Part shown: in pieces, positions 36,291 through 48,550 of the stretch
Position numbering within the stretch: position 1 is the stretch's first letter
How the letters are laid out: every line of letters begins with the position of its first letter
NCBI RefSeq assembly: GCF_001411555.2
Contig: NC_049907.1
Coordinates: 34,927,866 to 34,991,865 of the forward strand
DNA from: Juglans regia
Lineage: Eukaryota; Streptophyta; Magnoliopsida; Fagales; Juglandaceae
Direction: 5' to 3'
Length of the DNA stretch: 64,000 nt
The notes under the pieces: model-generated
The model's input: the letters and a program-made list of their open reading frames with translations, nothing else
What the model was told of the DNA's origin: nothing
Databases searched by the model: none
Translations under genes and position numbers: made by a program

Positions 36291-37598
36291 TAATGTTGGT
36301 TGCTAATTCAATTCCTCCTTAACAAATATATATATATAGTTCCCTATCATCATGTGTATGTATCCTCCAAGTTTTCAACAGTCACTACAAGAGATCAAAT
36401 GGCCGGTATTTGTAGCGATAATGACTATTTGCGATAAAAATAAATTGATCATTTTGACAGAAAATATTTGTTTTTATAGAAAATAACTGATTACAAATAA
36501 ATAATTTTCTTACAATGATCAGTACGCTACTACTACCTCTCCTCGCATATAATTAAGTACTACTAGCTACCACTACGTGATCGGTCTTTATTTTTTCCAC
36601 ATCATGTGTATGATTATTGAGATCATCGATGGTGAATGAATTGAGTTTCATGTGTTGGTAATAGACAAAAGAGAGAATTTGTTAACCTAGTTAACTAGCT
36701 AGTCCCCATAGGCCGTACGTAAGTAGTTCTCATCATTATCTAAATCAAGATTTCATGAGTTTCTAATTTCTACTACACATGAAGGGGTACTTTAATTTCT
36801 ATTAGCTAGGTTATACAGCTCGTTGCAATTGTTAAACAACTAATTAAATAATATTCTAATCACTGTTCATGCATGGTTAGTTGCAACGAGGTTTTATCAT
36901 TGCAAAATTCAACTATTTTCAACGAAATATTTTGTATCGTTGCAAATGACAACGAAAAAAATGTTCCTTGCAAATGTTCGTTGCAAAAAATCATATATAT
37001 TGTAGTGTTATAGTCTTATAAATCAAAGAATATTTCTACTTATAAATTTGTGTACGTAGATGCCTTAACATAGCATGATTTGATTTATACGATAAGTTAT
37101 TTGTATATATATATTTTTTCCGGACGGCCATACATATTGTTTTAATAGGAGCGGTTTGGCATCACGTACGGGTCCATGACTACAAATTAAGCAAAATAAA
37201 ATGTGGGGTACAATTTGGGGGTGGGGGGTATCCCCATCGATACAAGTGCTAGATAGACTTGCCAATTTGAATGGAATGATCAATCGAATGATTATTTGGC
37301 AAAGGAACAAAAATATAATCCATTCATTATCAAAATTAAAATTGATCAAGTCCTGATTTGATAAAGAGTACTGTAAATTCAATTGGGAGATGATCTAGAG
37401 GGGGTTGGGTCAATTTATCTAATGAGAAAACGAAACATAAGCTAAATGTTGGATGGTAAGAAACTCACTCTAACTTGTAGATAGTGTATAGAATATAATA
37501 TAAATAATTAAATCTATTTCTTCCTATCAGTTTAAACTTTTAAAAGAAATGGTGATTTCACATAATATCATAATAGAGGTCTTGAGTTCAAACTTTAA
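36291..37598. other. Noncoding intergenic DNA
   Basis: AT-rich. Between 36395 and 36490 and again 36885-37000 are CACTACAAGAGATCAAATGG and CGTTGCAAATGACAACGAAA words that resemble subterminal sequence of transposons, but no element ends could be paired. No gene. Confidence 0.4.
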
Positions 37599-37882
37599 GA
37601 GCCCGTTTGGATGCAAATGTGAGATAAAATGTTGCGTTTGGGTAATGAGATATTCTCAGGTATTCTGTGAATAATAGTGAAAAAGTAATGATAAAATATT
37701 AAATAGTAGTAAAAAGTAGTTGAAAAGTAATAATATATAAAATAATGAATATTTGTGAGGTATTCTCAGAATACCTACCCAAACTAGGCCGAAATCATCT
37801 CATCTAATTTCAACTAATAATCTTATTACTATTCACAAATCATCTCAACTCATCTCATCTTATTTCACTATCCAAACGGACC
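37599..37882. mobile_element. Tourist-like MITE split by a second small MITE
   Basis: Outer ends GAGCCCGTTTGGATG and (reverse complement) GGGTCCGTTTGGATA match well. Inside, 37633-37792 has its own inverted ends, GCGTTTGGGTAATGAGATAT and, as reverse complement, CTAGTTTGGGTAGGTATTC, with TATTCTCAGGTATTCTG mirrored near the right. The outer interior continues on both sides of it (GAGATAAAAT before; AAATCATCTCATCTAATTTC after). Confidence 0.65.
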
Positions 37883-39227
37883 CAACTCTACAGTACTCTA
37901 CCACATTCAAGGCTTTAAAGAAAGTCGTCAAATTGGACTTGGCGAAATTCGAAGTACCGTTAGTTTTAAGCATATTATTAGGACCAAATCGAGTCTTCAA
38001 ATTTCACCCAAAGCTCTCTTTTCTTTTCTTTCTTTTTCTCTAGGCCAGAAAGCTCTCTCTTTCATATATAAATCAAATTGAAGAGAACGTACTAGAGAAG
38101 AAGATCGATAACGAAACATGGAAGCTATCAACCACCAATATCTGAGAATTTTTCTACTTTTCGAGTATATATCCATCCATAAAAGCAGCACTTTTAACTT
38201 TTGGGGTATATATCCACTGTCCCCATCAGCTCATGACCTCACCCATAATAGCCACAAAATATTAATTAGGTTCTCCAGGGGAGAGAGAGAGAGAGAGAGA
38301 GCTTTGATTAAAATGCCCAGGGCAAGAGACGTATCGTTCAAGCCAAAAAAAAAAAAAAAAAGGAAGAAGAAGAAAAAGAAAGAAAACCGAGAAAAATACA
38401 TAAATGTTCATCAGGGATATATATCGTTTAATCACAACACTAGCTAGCGCGGCTTGAAGGAATACATACTTCGGCCATGTACTTTGATAGACCTCAAAGA
38501 CCAACAGTACTACTCAGAATTCATTTTACGATCTGCAATATTATTCAATTAGTTATGCCTATTATATATGGATTATATATGGCCAAACAGAGATATATAT
38601 AGATATATATAAATATATATATGTATATATATACATATATTATATGCCATTGAAAAGCCAGAAAGAGGTAGCAGATCGAAAAGAATAAAAGACAGAAAAC
38701 TGCGTATAGAAAGAAAGAAAGAAAATGAAGGAAAAGCAAGAACATGCAAGGTGTTGGCTAGATAGGCAAGCAAATATTCACTTTGTCCATAGTAGTGTGA
38801 TCGATGGAATTGGAATTGATTCCACTTTATCTAACAATAGAGAAAGCCACTATGCCGTCCTTCCACGATCTCATTCATCTGACGCTTTTTTTTTTTTAAT
38901 CTAAAAAATAATATTTCTGTTCACTTATGCAACACTATACTTCCAAAACTTTAATCTAATTATGTTCTTGAGGCACTCATTCGGATCAAAAAACCAGCTT
39001 GTACTGCATGGCATATATGCAGCTAGTTCTTGTAACTGAGATTAGCTATATATATATATATATAATAGATTAATCTATTATCATCATTTTTCTCATCATC
39101 TCATAATGTGACATTAGATAATAGATTCAAAAGTGAAATATAATAAATAGTGTCCAATCATGATCTAATGCCACATCATGAGAAGATGATAAGATGATGA
39201 GAATTAAGATGATGAGTATAATTACTC

Positions 39228-39267
<40 letters not shown>

Positions 39268-39370
39268 GCTCATGATGACGAGGGTTGGGCTTTCAGACTA
39301 CAAATTTGGAGGCTGCAGGAAAATATTTCCCCTTTTTTTTATTATTGAGTTTTTAAATCACTACTTTAGA
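37883..39370. other. Noncoding DNA with simple repeats
   Basis: Holds a GA run (38281-38301), an A-rich run at 38344-38360 and TA runs (38590-38642, 39046-39063, 39229-39262). Open frames here are repeat-encoded and not credible genes. Confidence 0.55.
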
Positions 39371-39720
39371 CTAACGCCTCGTTTGGTTACACAAATTAGA
39401 TAAGATTAGATGAAAAATTTGTGAATGGTAGGGAGATAGTTTGTGAATAGTAGTGAAATGATTTGAGTTAAGATATTTTATGAGATTTTGAGAAATGAGA
39501 GAAAAAGTTGAATAAAAATATTATAAAGTTAAAATCTTGTTAGAATATTTTTTTTAAAATTTTTAAAATTTTTGAAATTTGAATTATTTTTTATGTTTTG
39601 TTTTGAAAAATTGTAATAATTAGGTAATAATTATAAGATAAAACTGAAAATTTGAAATTGAAATGTGTTTGTATGTGAATGTTGAGATAAGATGAGATGA
39701 AATGAGTTGAATTTACAAGC
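39371..39720. mobile_element. Tourist-like MITE, right end unclear
   Basis: TAA then CGCCTCGTTTGGTTACACAA marks the left end. The interior shares GTGAATAGTAGTGAAATGA and GAGAAATGAGAGAAAAAGTT with MITE A. It fades after GATGAGATGAAATGAGTTG with no matching terminus. Confidence 0.5.
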
Positions 39721-40091
39721 AATCATACGTACTACCTATTGTCAATTTCCTAAAGCTTACAATATACATGCAAGATGATCAGGGTGTTCTTAAAGCAAGC
39801 TTAAATTAATGTAAACAACCAATTACCTGGATATAAGATTTTATTTGTTTTTAAAATAGAAGGAAAAAGACTTATATGGGCTTTGTTGCTTCTTTTGCTA
39901 GCTTCAGGATAGTCATGCTGATCCAGAGCAATTTATTTCGTGGACCTTAGGTTCAAGGAACTGGGCTTCAACCCAAGTATGCAGATATCGATCACTGTAA
40001 GCACTAAGCCCAAAACTAAAAGTACTCTCCATGACTAACACTTCCAAATATGCAAATATCACACGTATGCATGTTTCAGTTTAAACTATGG

Positions 40092-40192
40092 GTGCTACTC
40101 GCACCATAAGGTGTGGGGTCACCCCCTCCCCACCCCACATGGGAGGGGGTGAAGTTTTCGCCCCGACAGGTGCCCTTATGGTGCGGGTACCC
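40092..40192. repeat. GC-rich fold-back (about 100-bp imperfect hairpin)
   Basis: TACTCGCACCATAAGG at the left pairs with CCTTATGGTGCGGGTA at the right, and TCACCCCCTCCC pairs with GGGAGGGGGTGA around an ACCCCACAT loop. The flanks up to about 40265 are also very GC-rich (CGCCCCGCCCCGCCC) in a region otherwise AT-rich. Probably a small non-autonomous element. The remaining 40266-40596 is AT-rich and shows nothing. Confidence 0.65.
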
Positions 40193-40596
40193 TGTTATTG
40201 GGGTGCGGGGTCGGATACCGTATCCATCCGCCCCGCCCCGCCCTACCCTTGCTCCCCCCCCCCTCCAAAAAAAAAAGGGCCATAGCTTCTTGGCCATTTT
40301 GGGCCCAAACAATAAACAAAAAATATGTATAATAATTAAATAGCAATAAACAATGTATTGAATTTACAATAAAAGAATACAAATTAAGAGAAAATGAAGT
40401 ACTACTAATACTCTCAAGTCCTAACTCAGCTATTACAATTTACAATAATACAATTTATAATAAAGTTATAATAACTAAATGATAAAGTTTCAAAACTGCA
40501 TAATTAAGTTGATAAAGTGACTAAATTGTTTAGCCAAAAATGAATTAAACACTTAATTATGCAATAAATTATAAACTAGGGTCAATTGTTAAATTA

Positions 40597-41945
40597 TGAT
40601 ATTTTGCACTTAAAAAGATTGTAATGCAGCTGGCATACTCACTTTGTTAAGACAAACCAAAGTTAATCTACCCATTTTACCCTTATATACTGAACACTTA
40701 ACTAATTGTTGTAGGGATAATTTTGAAATTAAGAACCAGAGCATGGGATTCACTAAGGGACATATATCCATTGGTGTGAAGTGGAGCAGCTTCTGGAAAC
40801 TCACGCACGTGGACAACTATGGCACGATTTTGGCTTCAACACTGGTGCAGAGCAGCTCATGCAGGACTGCAGTGCAAGGATCGTGGCCTCACAAGCAGCG
40901 CAAGATGCGCATTGGAGAGGTGGGAACATGAAACACACACTGTAGGGCCGGAACGAGGGCACGCATGGTATAAATTAAAAGGGAGGCATTTTTCCGTACG
41001 ATCTCTCTCTCTTTTTTTCGGCAGTTTTTTTTTTTAGTTTTAGTTTTTGGGACCTGTGCTCGTTTCAACCTTTTGGAGGTTTTTCGGTTTCAAACCCCTA
41101 TTTTGGGGGGAGATTATGGTTATTTATTTTCTTTCGGTTAGATTCAAGAATGGGGATGAAGTATTTGGATTAAAAAATGTTAGGCTAAATTTCTAAACCT
41201 AGGTTGTGGGGAGTAATCCAGAAACAGATTGGCTTAACTTTGCTAATTTTTCCATTGATTTTCATTTCATAGCTTATTGAGCTGTAATGCTGTTATATTT
41301 GGAGAAGCTTGGAATTCCTTCTCATGCATTTTGATATGTTGCAGACGCTAGGCACAACTGATGCTTGATCTGATTAAGATTTTGATAGTCTTATTTTATT
41401 GTACAATTGGCTTTACAACTCAGTAGGAAAGTTGGGGCTAAGATATAACTTATGCTTGATTTATTATATTTTCTGATCATGATCCTTACTTATGGGTTAG
41501 TGGTTGAGTAGAAAAGAGATTTTAACATTTTTCATTGTCAATCTGTGAAAGGATGAAAACTGCAGCTCAAGTGTTTGGTATATTTTCTTTTAGGTTTTTA
41601 TTTTTTTGCAATTTCTAATTCCTTGCACTCATTTCTCTAGCATTCATTTATTTCCTCATTTCTTTTAAGTTTACAAGTATTCTGAAAATTATTAAAAAAA
41701 AATAGAGAAAAGATCCAAACCATTCTTCGTTAATACACTCCAATCAGTACATAAATATACTTTTCTTGTTTCTTTTCTTGGTTGTGTAAATAGCCCTTTG
41801 ACAAACAAGTTCTTCACACAAAATACACTTCATTATATGTTTGCTCAGCATGAATACTATTGTCCATGTAGAAATGACCATGCAACTCATTCATGTACTA
41901 CTTTGATAGCTTCTGCACTTGGAAGACGGATATAGAAAACCATCA
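40597..41945 (+). repeat. Probable 5' LTR of the gypsy element
   Basis: The right boundary (ATCA, 41945) is fixed by the primer site a few bases on. The left boundary TGATATTTTGCACTTAAAA at 40597 is a best guess, giving about 1.35 kb. A retroviral-style promoter TATAAATTAAAAGGG lies at 40969. No second copy is in the window to confirm. Confidence 0.55.
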
Positions 41946-41951
41946 AGTTTT

Positions 41952-41969
41952 TGGCGCCGTTGCCGGGGA
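41952..41969 (+). other. Primer binding site, tRNA-Asp type
   Basis: TGGCGCCGTTGCCGGGGA, the 18-base site known for Athila-type plant gypsy elements, complementary to the 3' end of a tRNA (Asp by common assignment). Confidence 0.88.
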
Positions 41970-42235
41970 CAACTGGTGTTTATCAGGGCATTCTCATACT
42001 GTTGAGAAGACGTTTGTAGTACTGTGAATCTCTTCACAGCTTGGGTGACATTCTTTTTTATTTTATTTATTTTAATTTTTTTTTTCTGTTTTTCTTACAT
42101 ATTCTTTTAATTTCTACTCTTGTTGTATGACTAGTTGGACCAGACCAAACTTCTCGGTTGGTTAGGACAGAATCACTAGTATCTTTTACCTCAACATCAC
42201 TTTCTCTTGAATTATCTTCTGACACTAATAGCACT

Positions 42236-43390
42236 ATGGCTGAAAATGAGAATCATAATAGGGAAGTAGTAAATCAGAACAAGAATCTTAGACATTACTT
42301 ACAACCTGTCAGAACTAGCACACCCTCATGCATAATCTAACATTTGAATGCAAACGCCTTTAATTTTAAACTTGGAATGATCCCATTGATTCTACATTTT
42401 CATGGCATGGAATCCGATAACCCTTACCTTCATATCAAAAAGTTTGAAGAGGTTTGTTTTACATTCATGGACCGGATATGCATCAATGAGATTATTAGAC
42501 TAAAATTGTTTCCATTTTTCTTGAAAGATAAGACTAAAACATAGGCACATGGCAGTAAATGCAAACTAAATTTTTGAAGAAATTATTTTCAATACATATG
42601 ACAAATGCAGTTAAAAGACAAATCATGAACTTTACCCAAAATGATCATGAAACTTTTTATCAAAACTGGGAAAGGTTCAAGGATCTTTTAAATGCTTGTC
42701 CTCATCACGGTTATGAAAATTGGCGAGTGATAAGTTTTTTTGTGAAAGTTTGACACCTTAAATGCGCCAATTTGTTCAAACCATGCGTAATGGAGAATTT
42801 TTCGATAAAGAGCCCGAGGAAGCATTTGAATATTTTGATTACCTTACTGAAAATTCTCAATCTTGAGATATAGCTGATGTGCATGATAGGTCTAGGCAAG
42901 TTGAGTCTGGTCATGGAAAATATACTTTAAAGAAAGATGATGATTTGCGTGCTAAATTAACCTTGTTGTCCAAAAAATGGCCATGGAATTAAAAAAAGTA
43001 AATGAAGTGCATGCTGTCCCAAAATTTTTTGAGAAGTGTGGCATATGTGAGGATCATGGGGATTCAACTAATGAATGTCCCACGATCCCCGCTTTCTAAG
43101 AAGTATTGTTGGATCAATCTAATGCTGTAAATATGATACATAAACCATATTTTGGTCCTTACTCTAATTTTTATAATCTAGGATTGAAGAGCCACCCAAA
43201 CTTTAGTTGGAGGGGTGACCAGCATGTAGCTCCATCAGCCTTGGCTTCGGAACCTTCTCAACTCACAATTCAAGCACCTCCAATGCAAAAGAAAGGACTT
43301 GAGGAGACGGTGCAGCAGCCTTGGCAAACACCTTGCAGTAGTTTATGTGAGGTCAAGCAACAATCAACAATCAAAACTCTCAAGCAATAA
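42236..43390 (+). pseudogene. Gypsy gag remnant
   Basis: ATG at 42236 reads MAENENHNREVV and RHYLQPVRTSTPSCII, a stop, NANAFNFKLGMIPLI and NPYLHIKKFEEVC, the recognised Athila-lineage gag start. Around 42545 a small deletion shifts frame into MQTKFLKKLFSIHM and ETFYQNWERFKDLLNACPHH (retrotransposon gag domain). A further frame change leads to CGICEDHGDSTNECP, a degenerate zinc knuckle. Inactive. Confidence 0.88.
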
Positions 43391-43416
43391 ATGACATTCG
43401 GAGCACACTTACAAAG

Positions 43417-46400
43417 ATGACTACGGCTTGGAGCTTCCAAGAAAAAGGAAAATTTACTGCACAACCTCAACCCAATCCACAAAGTTATCCACTTCAAGAA
43501 GTAGTTGAAAGTTTAAATGTAAGGCAAGTGAAGGTAGTCACTATTTTGAGAAATGGTAGGCTGGTAAACATTTTAGCTCAAGGTTCAGATAAGGCTGGTA
43601 AGGTCTCTAAACCTGTACAAAATGAGGCTGAAAAGAGTGAGGTTGAACAGACTGAAATTGAAAATGAAACTGAAAAGATTTCATGTCCTGTACCTATTCC
43701 TTTTCTCCAAAGATTGGCTCCTCTGCACAAAGACAAATACCAATATGAAATTTTAGAAATATTCAAGCAAGGTAGGATTAACATCCATTTGTTGGATGTT
43801 ATTCAACAAATTTTCACATATGCTAAGTTTCTAAAAGATTTGTGTACTGTTAAAAGGGAATTAAATTTGCAAAATAAAGCCTTTCTTACTGAGCAGGTTA
43901 GTGCAATAATTTAGAGTAATACCTCACCAAAATATAAAGACCCCGGTTCACCAACAATTGCTTGTGTTATAGGAAGCTCAAAAATTGGCCAAGTCTTGTT
44001 AGATTTAGGTTCAAGTGTGAATTTACTGCCTTATAATGTATATGAGCAGCTTGGTTTGGGGGAATTAAAACCAACTTCTATCATTTTACAACTAGTGGAC
44101 AGATCAATTAAAATGTCAAGAGGGTTGTTGAGGATGTCTTAGTTCAAGTAGATAAATTTTTTTACCCCGTAGATTTTGTTGTGTTGGATGTTCACTTGAC
44201 ATCAAAATATTCTTTTCAAGCACCTGTGACTTTTGGGAGACATTTTCTTGCTACTTCAAATGCATTAATAAACTGTAAGAATGGTGTTTTAAAGTTGAGT
44301 TTTGGGAACATAACACTTGAACTAAATATTTTTAATATTTGTAGGCAACCTCAAGACTTAGAAGATGTACAAGAAGTAAATTTGCTAGAGAACATCCTTG
44401 AGGAAGAGGCTTATTTGGCATACCAGCCCACTGACCCGTTGTTTGAGTTAGAAAATATTTGTGATCTCATCATTGATGACACCCCCATTGATGATTCTCC
44501 TGTTTTTAACGTAGAAAATAAATTTGAGGCTAAATGGAGGCCTAAAATCGAGTAGCTCCCACCATTGATAGCAAGTTTGAAGCCTTCAGCAAATGAGATC
44601 CCAACACTAGAGCTGAAGCCATTACCGAATGACCTGAAGTATGTATTTCTGGGTTCTGACAGCACCTTCCCAGTGGTGATTTCAGCTTAGCTCACTCATA
44701 ACCAAGAAGTGAAACTACTGGAGGTCTTAAGGCAGCACAAATGTGCTATTGGATGGACAATCGCGGATATAAAATGTATAAATCCTCTTTGTTGCACTTA
44801 TAGAATTTATTTAGAAGAAAATACTAAAATCTCTAGGGAGATGCAAAGGATACTAAATCCTACCATGAAAGAGGTAGTAAAAACAGAGGTTTTGAAACTA
44901 CTTGACTTGAGATTTATCTACCCTATTGCGGACAACAAGTGAGTAAGTCTCATTCATGTAATTCCAAAAAAATCCGGGCTTTCTATTGTGAAAAATGAAA
45001 AAAATGAACTAATTCCTACTGGTTGGCGAATGTGTATAGATTATAAGAAGTAGAATGTCGCCACTAGGAAAGATTATTTTCCTTTGCCATTTCTTGATCA
45101 AGTGTTAGAAAAAGTTGCTGGCCATGATTTCTATTGCTTTTTTGATAGTTTTTCTAGTTTTTACCAAATAGAAATAGCACTTGAAGATAAGGAGAAAATA
45201 ACTTTTACCTATCCGTTTGACACTTTTGCATTTAGAAGAATGCCTTTAGGATTATGTAATGCACCAGCTACTTTCCAAACATGTATGCTTAGTATTTTCA
45301 GCGACATGATTGAAAACAGTTTGGAAGTATTTATAGATGATTTTTCAGCATTTGGTAGTTCTTTGATGCATATTTGACTAACTTACAAGCTGTTTTAGCC
45401 AGGTGAGAAAAGAAGCATTTGCTTCTCAATTGGGCAAAGTGTCATTTCATGGTTCAACAAGGCATGGTTCTTAGACACTTAGTCTCATCCCGAGGTATTG
45501 AGGTTGATAAAGCTAAGATTGAGCTTATCTCCAAGCTTGCTATACCCAAAACAGTAAAGGAAATCAGATCATTTCTTGGGCATGCTGGGTTCTATAGGAG
45601 GTTCATTCAAAATTTTAGTTCTATATCTAAGCCTTTGTGTGAGTTACTTATGCATGATGTTGCTTTTGAATGGACATCTTCTTGTCAAAATACTTTTGAT
45701 AAGCTGAAAATTTTGCTCACTACAACCCTTATCATGCAGCCCCCTGTTTGGTCTATTCCTTTTGAGATAATGTGTGATACTAGCGATGTAGCCATAGGAG
45801 CTATTCTTTGACAGCGTATAAATAAGTTCCCACATGTCATTTCTTATGTAAGTAGAACTCTAAATGGAGCCTAAAGAAATTATTCTACCACAGAAAAGGA
45901 ACTGCTTGCTGTAGTTTTTGCATTAGACAAGTTTCAAACTTATATATTTTTGGTTCTACTGTGGTTATTTTCACTGACCATGCAGCGTTAAAGTATTTAT
46001 TGTCGAAGAAGGATGCTAAACCACGATTGATCCGATGGATTCTTATTCTCCAAGAATTCGACCTTATCATTAAGGACAAAAAAGGTGCTGAAAACATAGT
46101 TACCAACCACTTGTCTCGGCTTACATTTGCTGAAAATGAGGACACTGTCCTTATCCTTGACTCTTTTCCTGATGAACAATTAATGTCAGTTGAAAATTTA
46201 CCTTGGTTTGTTGACATAGTTAATTTTTTAGTGATAGGACAAACTCCACCCAATTGGAGTGCTCAAGACATACGAAAATTCAAGCATGAGGTAAAGTCAT
46301 TCTTCTATAATGATCCTTATTTGTTTAAATATTGTTCTGACCAAATCATAAGAAAATGTGTGCCTAATCATGAAATACAAACTGTTTTTTATTTTTGTTA

Positions 46401-47501
46401 TACTGAGGCTTGTGAGAGACATTTTTCTGCACATAAAACCGTTGCAAAAATGTTATAAAGTGAGTTTTATTGGCCGCATATGTTTAAGGATGTGTATAAT
46501 TTTTGCAAAACTTGTGAGCCATCTCAAAAATTTGGCACAGTCACTAAGAGAAACATGATGCCTTTACAACCTATTTGGTCATTGAGATTTTTTATTGTTG
46601 GGGGATTGATTTTATGAGGTCATTTCCATCTTCTTTTGATTATTTTTATATCCTAGTGGCTGTTGATTATGTTTCTAAGTGGATTGAAGTCATCCCATAT
46701 AAAACAAATGACCATAAGGTAGTACTTAAGTTTTTTAAAGAAAATATTTTTGCTAGATTTGTCATGCCTAGAGTTATCATTAGTGATAATGGAACCTATT
46801 TTTGCAACAAACCCTTTGCTGCTCTCATGAAAAAATAGGGTATACATCATAAGGTTTCCACTTCATATCACCCTCAAACAAATGGGCAAATTGAATTAGC
46901 TAATAGGGAGCTTAAGCACATCTTAGAAAAAAAAGTCAACCCCAACAGAAAAGATTGGTCTTTAAGGCTGACTGATGTACTTTTGGCTTATAGAATAGCT
47001 TTTAAAACCTCTCTTAGCATGTCCCCTTATCGCTTGGTATATGAAAAAGCTTGTCATCTTCCCGTTGAGCTTGAACATAAAGTATATTGGGCTATTAAAC
47101 AATTCAATTTTTCCATTGACCATGTTGGTTCTATGAGAAAGTTTTAGATTTCAAAATTGGATGAACTTAGGCGAGATGCATATACAAATTCTAAACTGTC
47201 AAAGGAGTGCATGAAGGTGTTACATAACAAGCACATCAAGAGAAATAATTTTGTGCCCAATGAACAAGTCCTACTTTACAATTCTCGCCTCCATCTATTT
47301 TCAGACAAATTAAGATCGAGGTGGAGTGGTCATTATTTAGTTAAGGCTATGTTTCCATATGGAACTGTTGAGATTACTAATCCTCAAAATGGAAATACTT
47401 TCAAAGTCAATGGCCAACGTCTTAAACACTTTTTGGCAAAACTTTCACATGAGGATACTTCCATTCCTTTGGAAGATCCTACTTATTCTCATGATCTTTA
47501 G
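43417..47501 (+). pseudogene. Gypsy pol remnant: protease, RT, RNase H, integrase
   Basis: Pieces in canonical order. Protease: LLDLGSSVNLLPYNVYEQLG (about 43996). RT: RMCIDYKK, KDYFPLPFLDQVLEKVAG, RMPLGLCNAPATFQ and the active-site FIDDFSAFG (about 45330), then GFYRRFIQNFSSISKPL. RNase H: NYSTTEKELLAVVFALDKF, HAALKYLLSKKDAKPRLIRW. Integrase: a zinc-binding relic (CERHFSAHKTVAKML then CKTCEPSQKFG), YILVAVDYVSKWIEVIPYKT, ISDNGTYFCNKPF and [20 protein letters not shown]. It ends DLAKLSHEDTS-like and then DL stop at 47501. At least ten stops or frame changes rule out function. Confidence 0.9.
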
Positions 47502-48047
47502 TTCATTTCTGTTTTGCTTTAATTTTTCTTTTCTTTTCTTTTTTCTGTTTTTATTTGTTTCACTTCTATGTTTTGTTCTTTCCTTTGTTTTTTTTTTCTT
47601 TCTTTTTCTTCAATCTATATTTTCAGGTTCAACACTGTTTATTTCTTCTTCTTCTCATTTTTTTTTTTCTTTTTGGTTTCATTTTTACTTTTATGATCTC
47701 TTCAGCCATCTCAGGTATTTTCCTTCGACCTTACTTTCTTTCATGCCTTACTTTATTCATAATTTGCAGTGAGGACAGTGCCCAATTTTAGTTGGAGGTA
47801 AGGAGAGTCTTCTACCACTTCTCAGGATTTATAATTGTGGGGTCTAAATTTCTTTTTCTTTCTTGATGCCAAGTTACTGTTTTCACACTTCTCTACTTAA
47901 AATCAAATAGTTGCAGTCTTGAGCTGCACTAATTCCCACTGGTTTAGGTTTAAGTTCAACACAGGACCTTATGATAAGTCTTAGCAACTCAAACTTAAAA
48001 AATGTATTTCAAAGCTAGTGATTGATGACCCTAATGGACACAAGACA
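47502..48047 (+). other. Post-integrase region of the gypsy element
   Basis: T-rich tract (47520-47700), then GTGAGGACAGTGCCCAATTT and a purine-rich GGAGGTAAGGAGAG, a candidate polypurine tract. No open frame of interest. Terminates at the CACTA insertion. Confidence 0.55.
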
Positions 48048-48300
48048 CACTACAACAAAAAGCTATTTTTGCTGCCAAAAACAATTGAGGCGAGGCATTT
48101 GTCGTCGTAACAGACTATGATATACTGTAGCGGCATTTTTCTGCTGGCGATAGGAATGTTCGCCATAAGATGCATCTTTTTGCGGCGACATTTATTTTTT
48201 GCGGCGATATTATGTCGCCGCAAATAAACTCCTGTGAAATTTATTTCAAATAGCAACTTATTTTTGTTTTCGCCGTGACATTTTTATCCCCGCTGAGCGT
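48048..48300. repeat. CACTA left terminal and sub-terminal repeats
   Basis: The CACTACAACAAAAAGCT terminus is followed by TTTTGCTGCC, GCGGCATTTTTCTGC, TTTTTGCGGCGACATTTATT, TTTGCGGCGATATTATGTCG and CGCCGCAAATAA, in both orientations. Such repeats bind the second (TNPA-like) protein in En/Spm. Confidence 0.75.
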
Positions 48301-48503
48301 AAAGTGTGCGAGTCGACGGAAAACCCTAAACCTCTCTCCGCAAAATTACATTCCACTTTTCACCGCAATTGTCCCTTCCTCTAGATCTCTGTCTTCTCTG
48401 TGACACAGATCGACTTCCCCTTCGGAAACCATCCATTTGCTGCACGCCGTCGCCTCCTCGTGGTCGTCGGTAAGTCTCATCTGTCTCTCCTTATCTTTCA
48501 CCG

Positions 48504-48550
<47 letters not shown>

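Larger units (their letters stand above)
40597..48047 (+). mobile_element. Ty3-gypsy retrotransposon, Athila-like, decayed and cut by a CACTA element
   Basis: Order on the plus strand: probable 5' LTR (40597-41945), tRNA-Asp-type primer site (41952-41969), gag, then protease, RT, RNase H and integrase. GAGGACAGTGCCCAATTTTAG, typical of the post-integrase region in Athila/Tat lineages, lies near 47772. No 3' LTR appears before the CACTA end at 48048; it may lie past the right edge of the window. Frameshifts and stops are spread through gag and pol. Lineage (Athila versus Tat) is inferred from the primer site and gag. Confidence 0.88.

Noticed and set aside
36395..36490. Possible CACTA-type end (CACTACAAGAGATC)
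   Set aside because: The terminus does not match CACTACAACAAAA and no partner end was found.
38118..38447. Lys-rich open frame
   Set aside because: Built from a GA run and a poly-A/GAA tract; no conserved content.
40088..40343. Pro/Gly-rich frames on both strands
   Set aside because: They translate the GC-rich fold-back and poly-C; not genes.
47359..47791. Phe/Leu-rich frames that mimic membrane proteins
   Set aside because: They translate the T-rich tract after the gypsy integrase.
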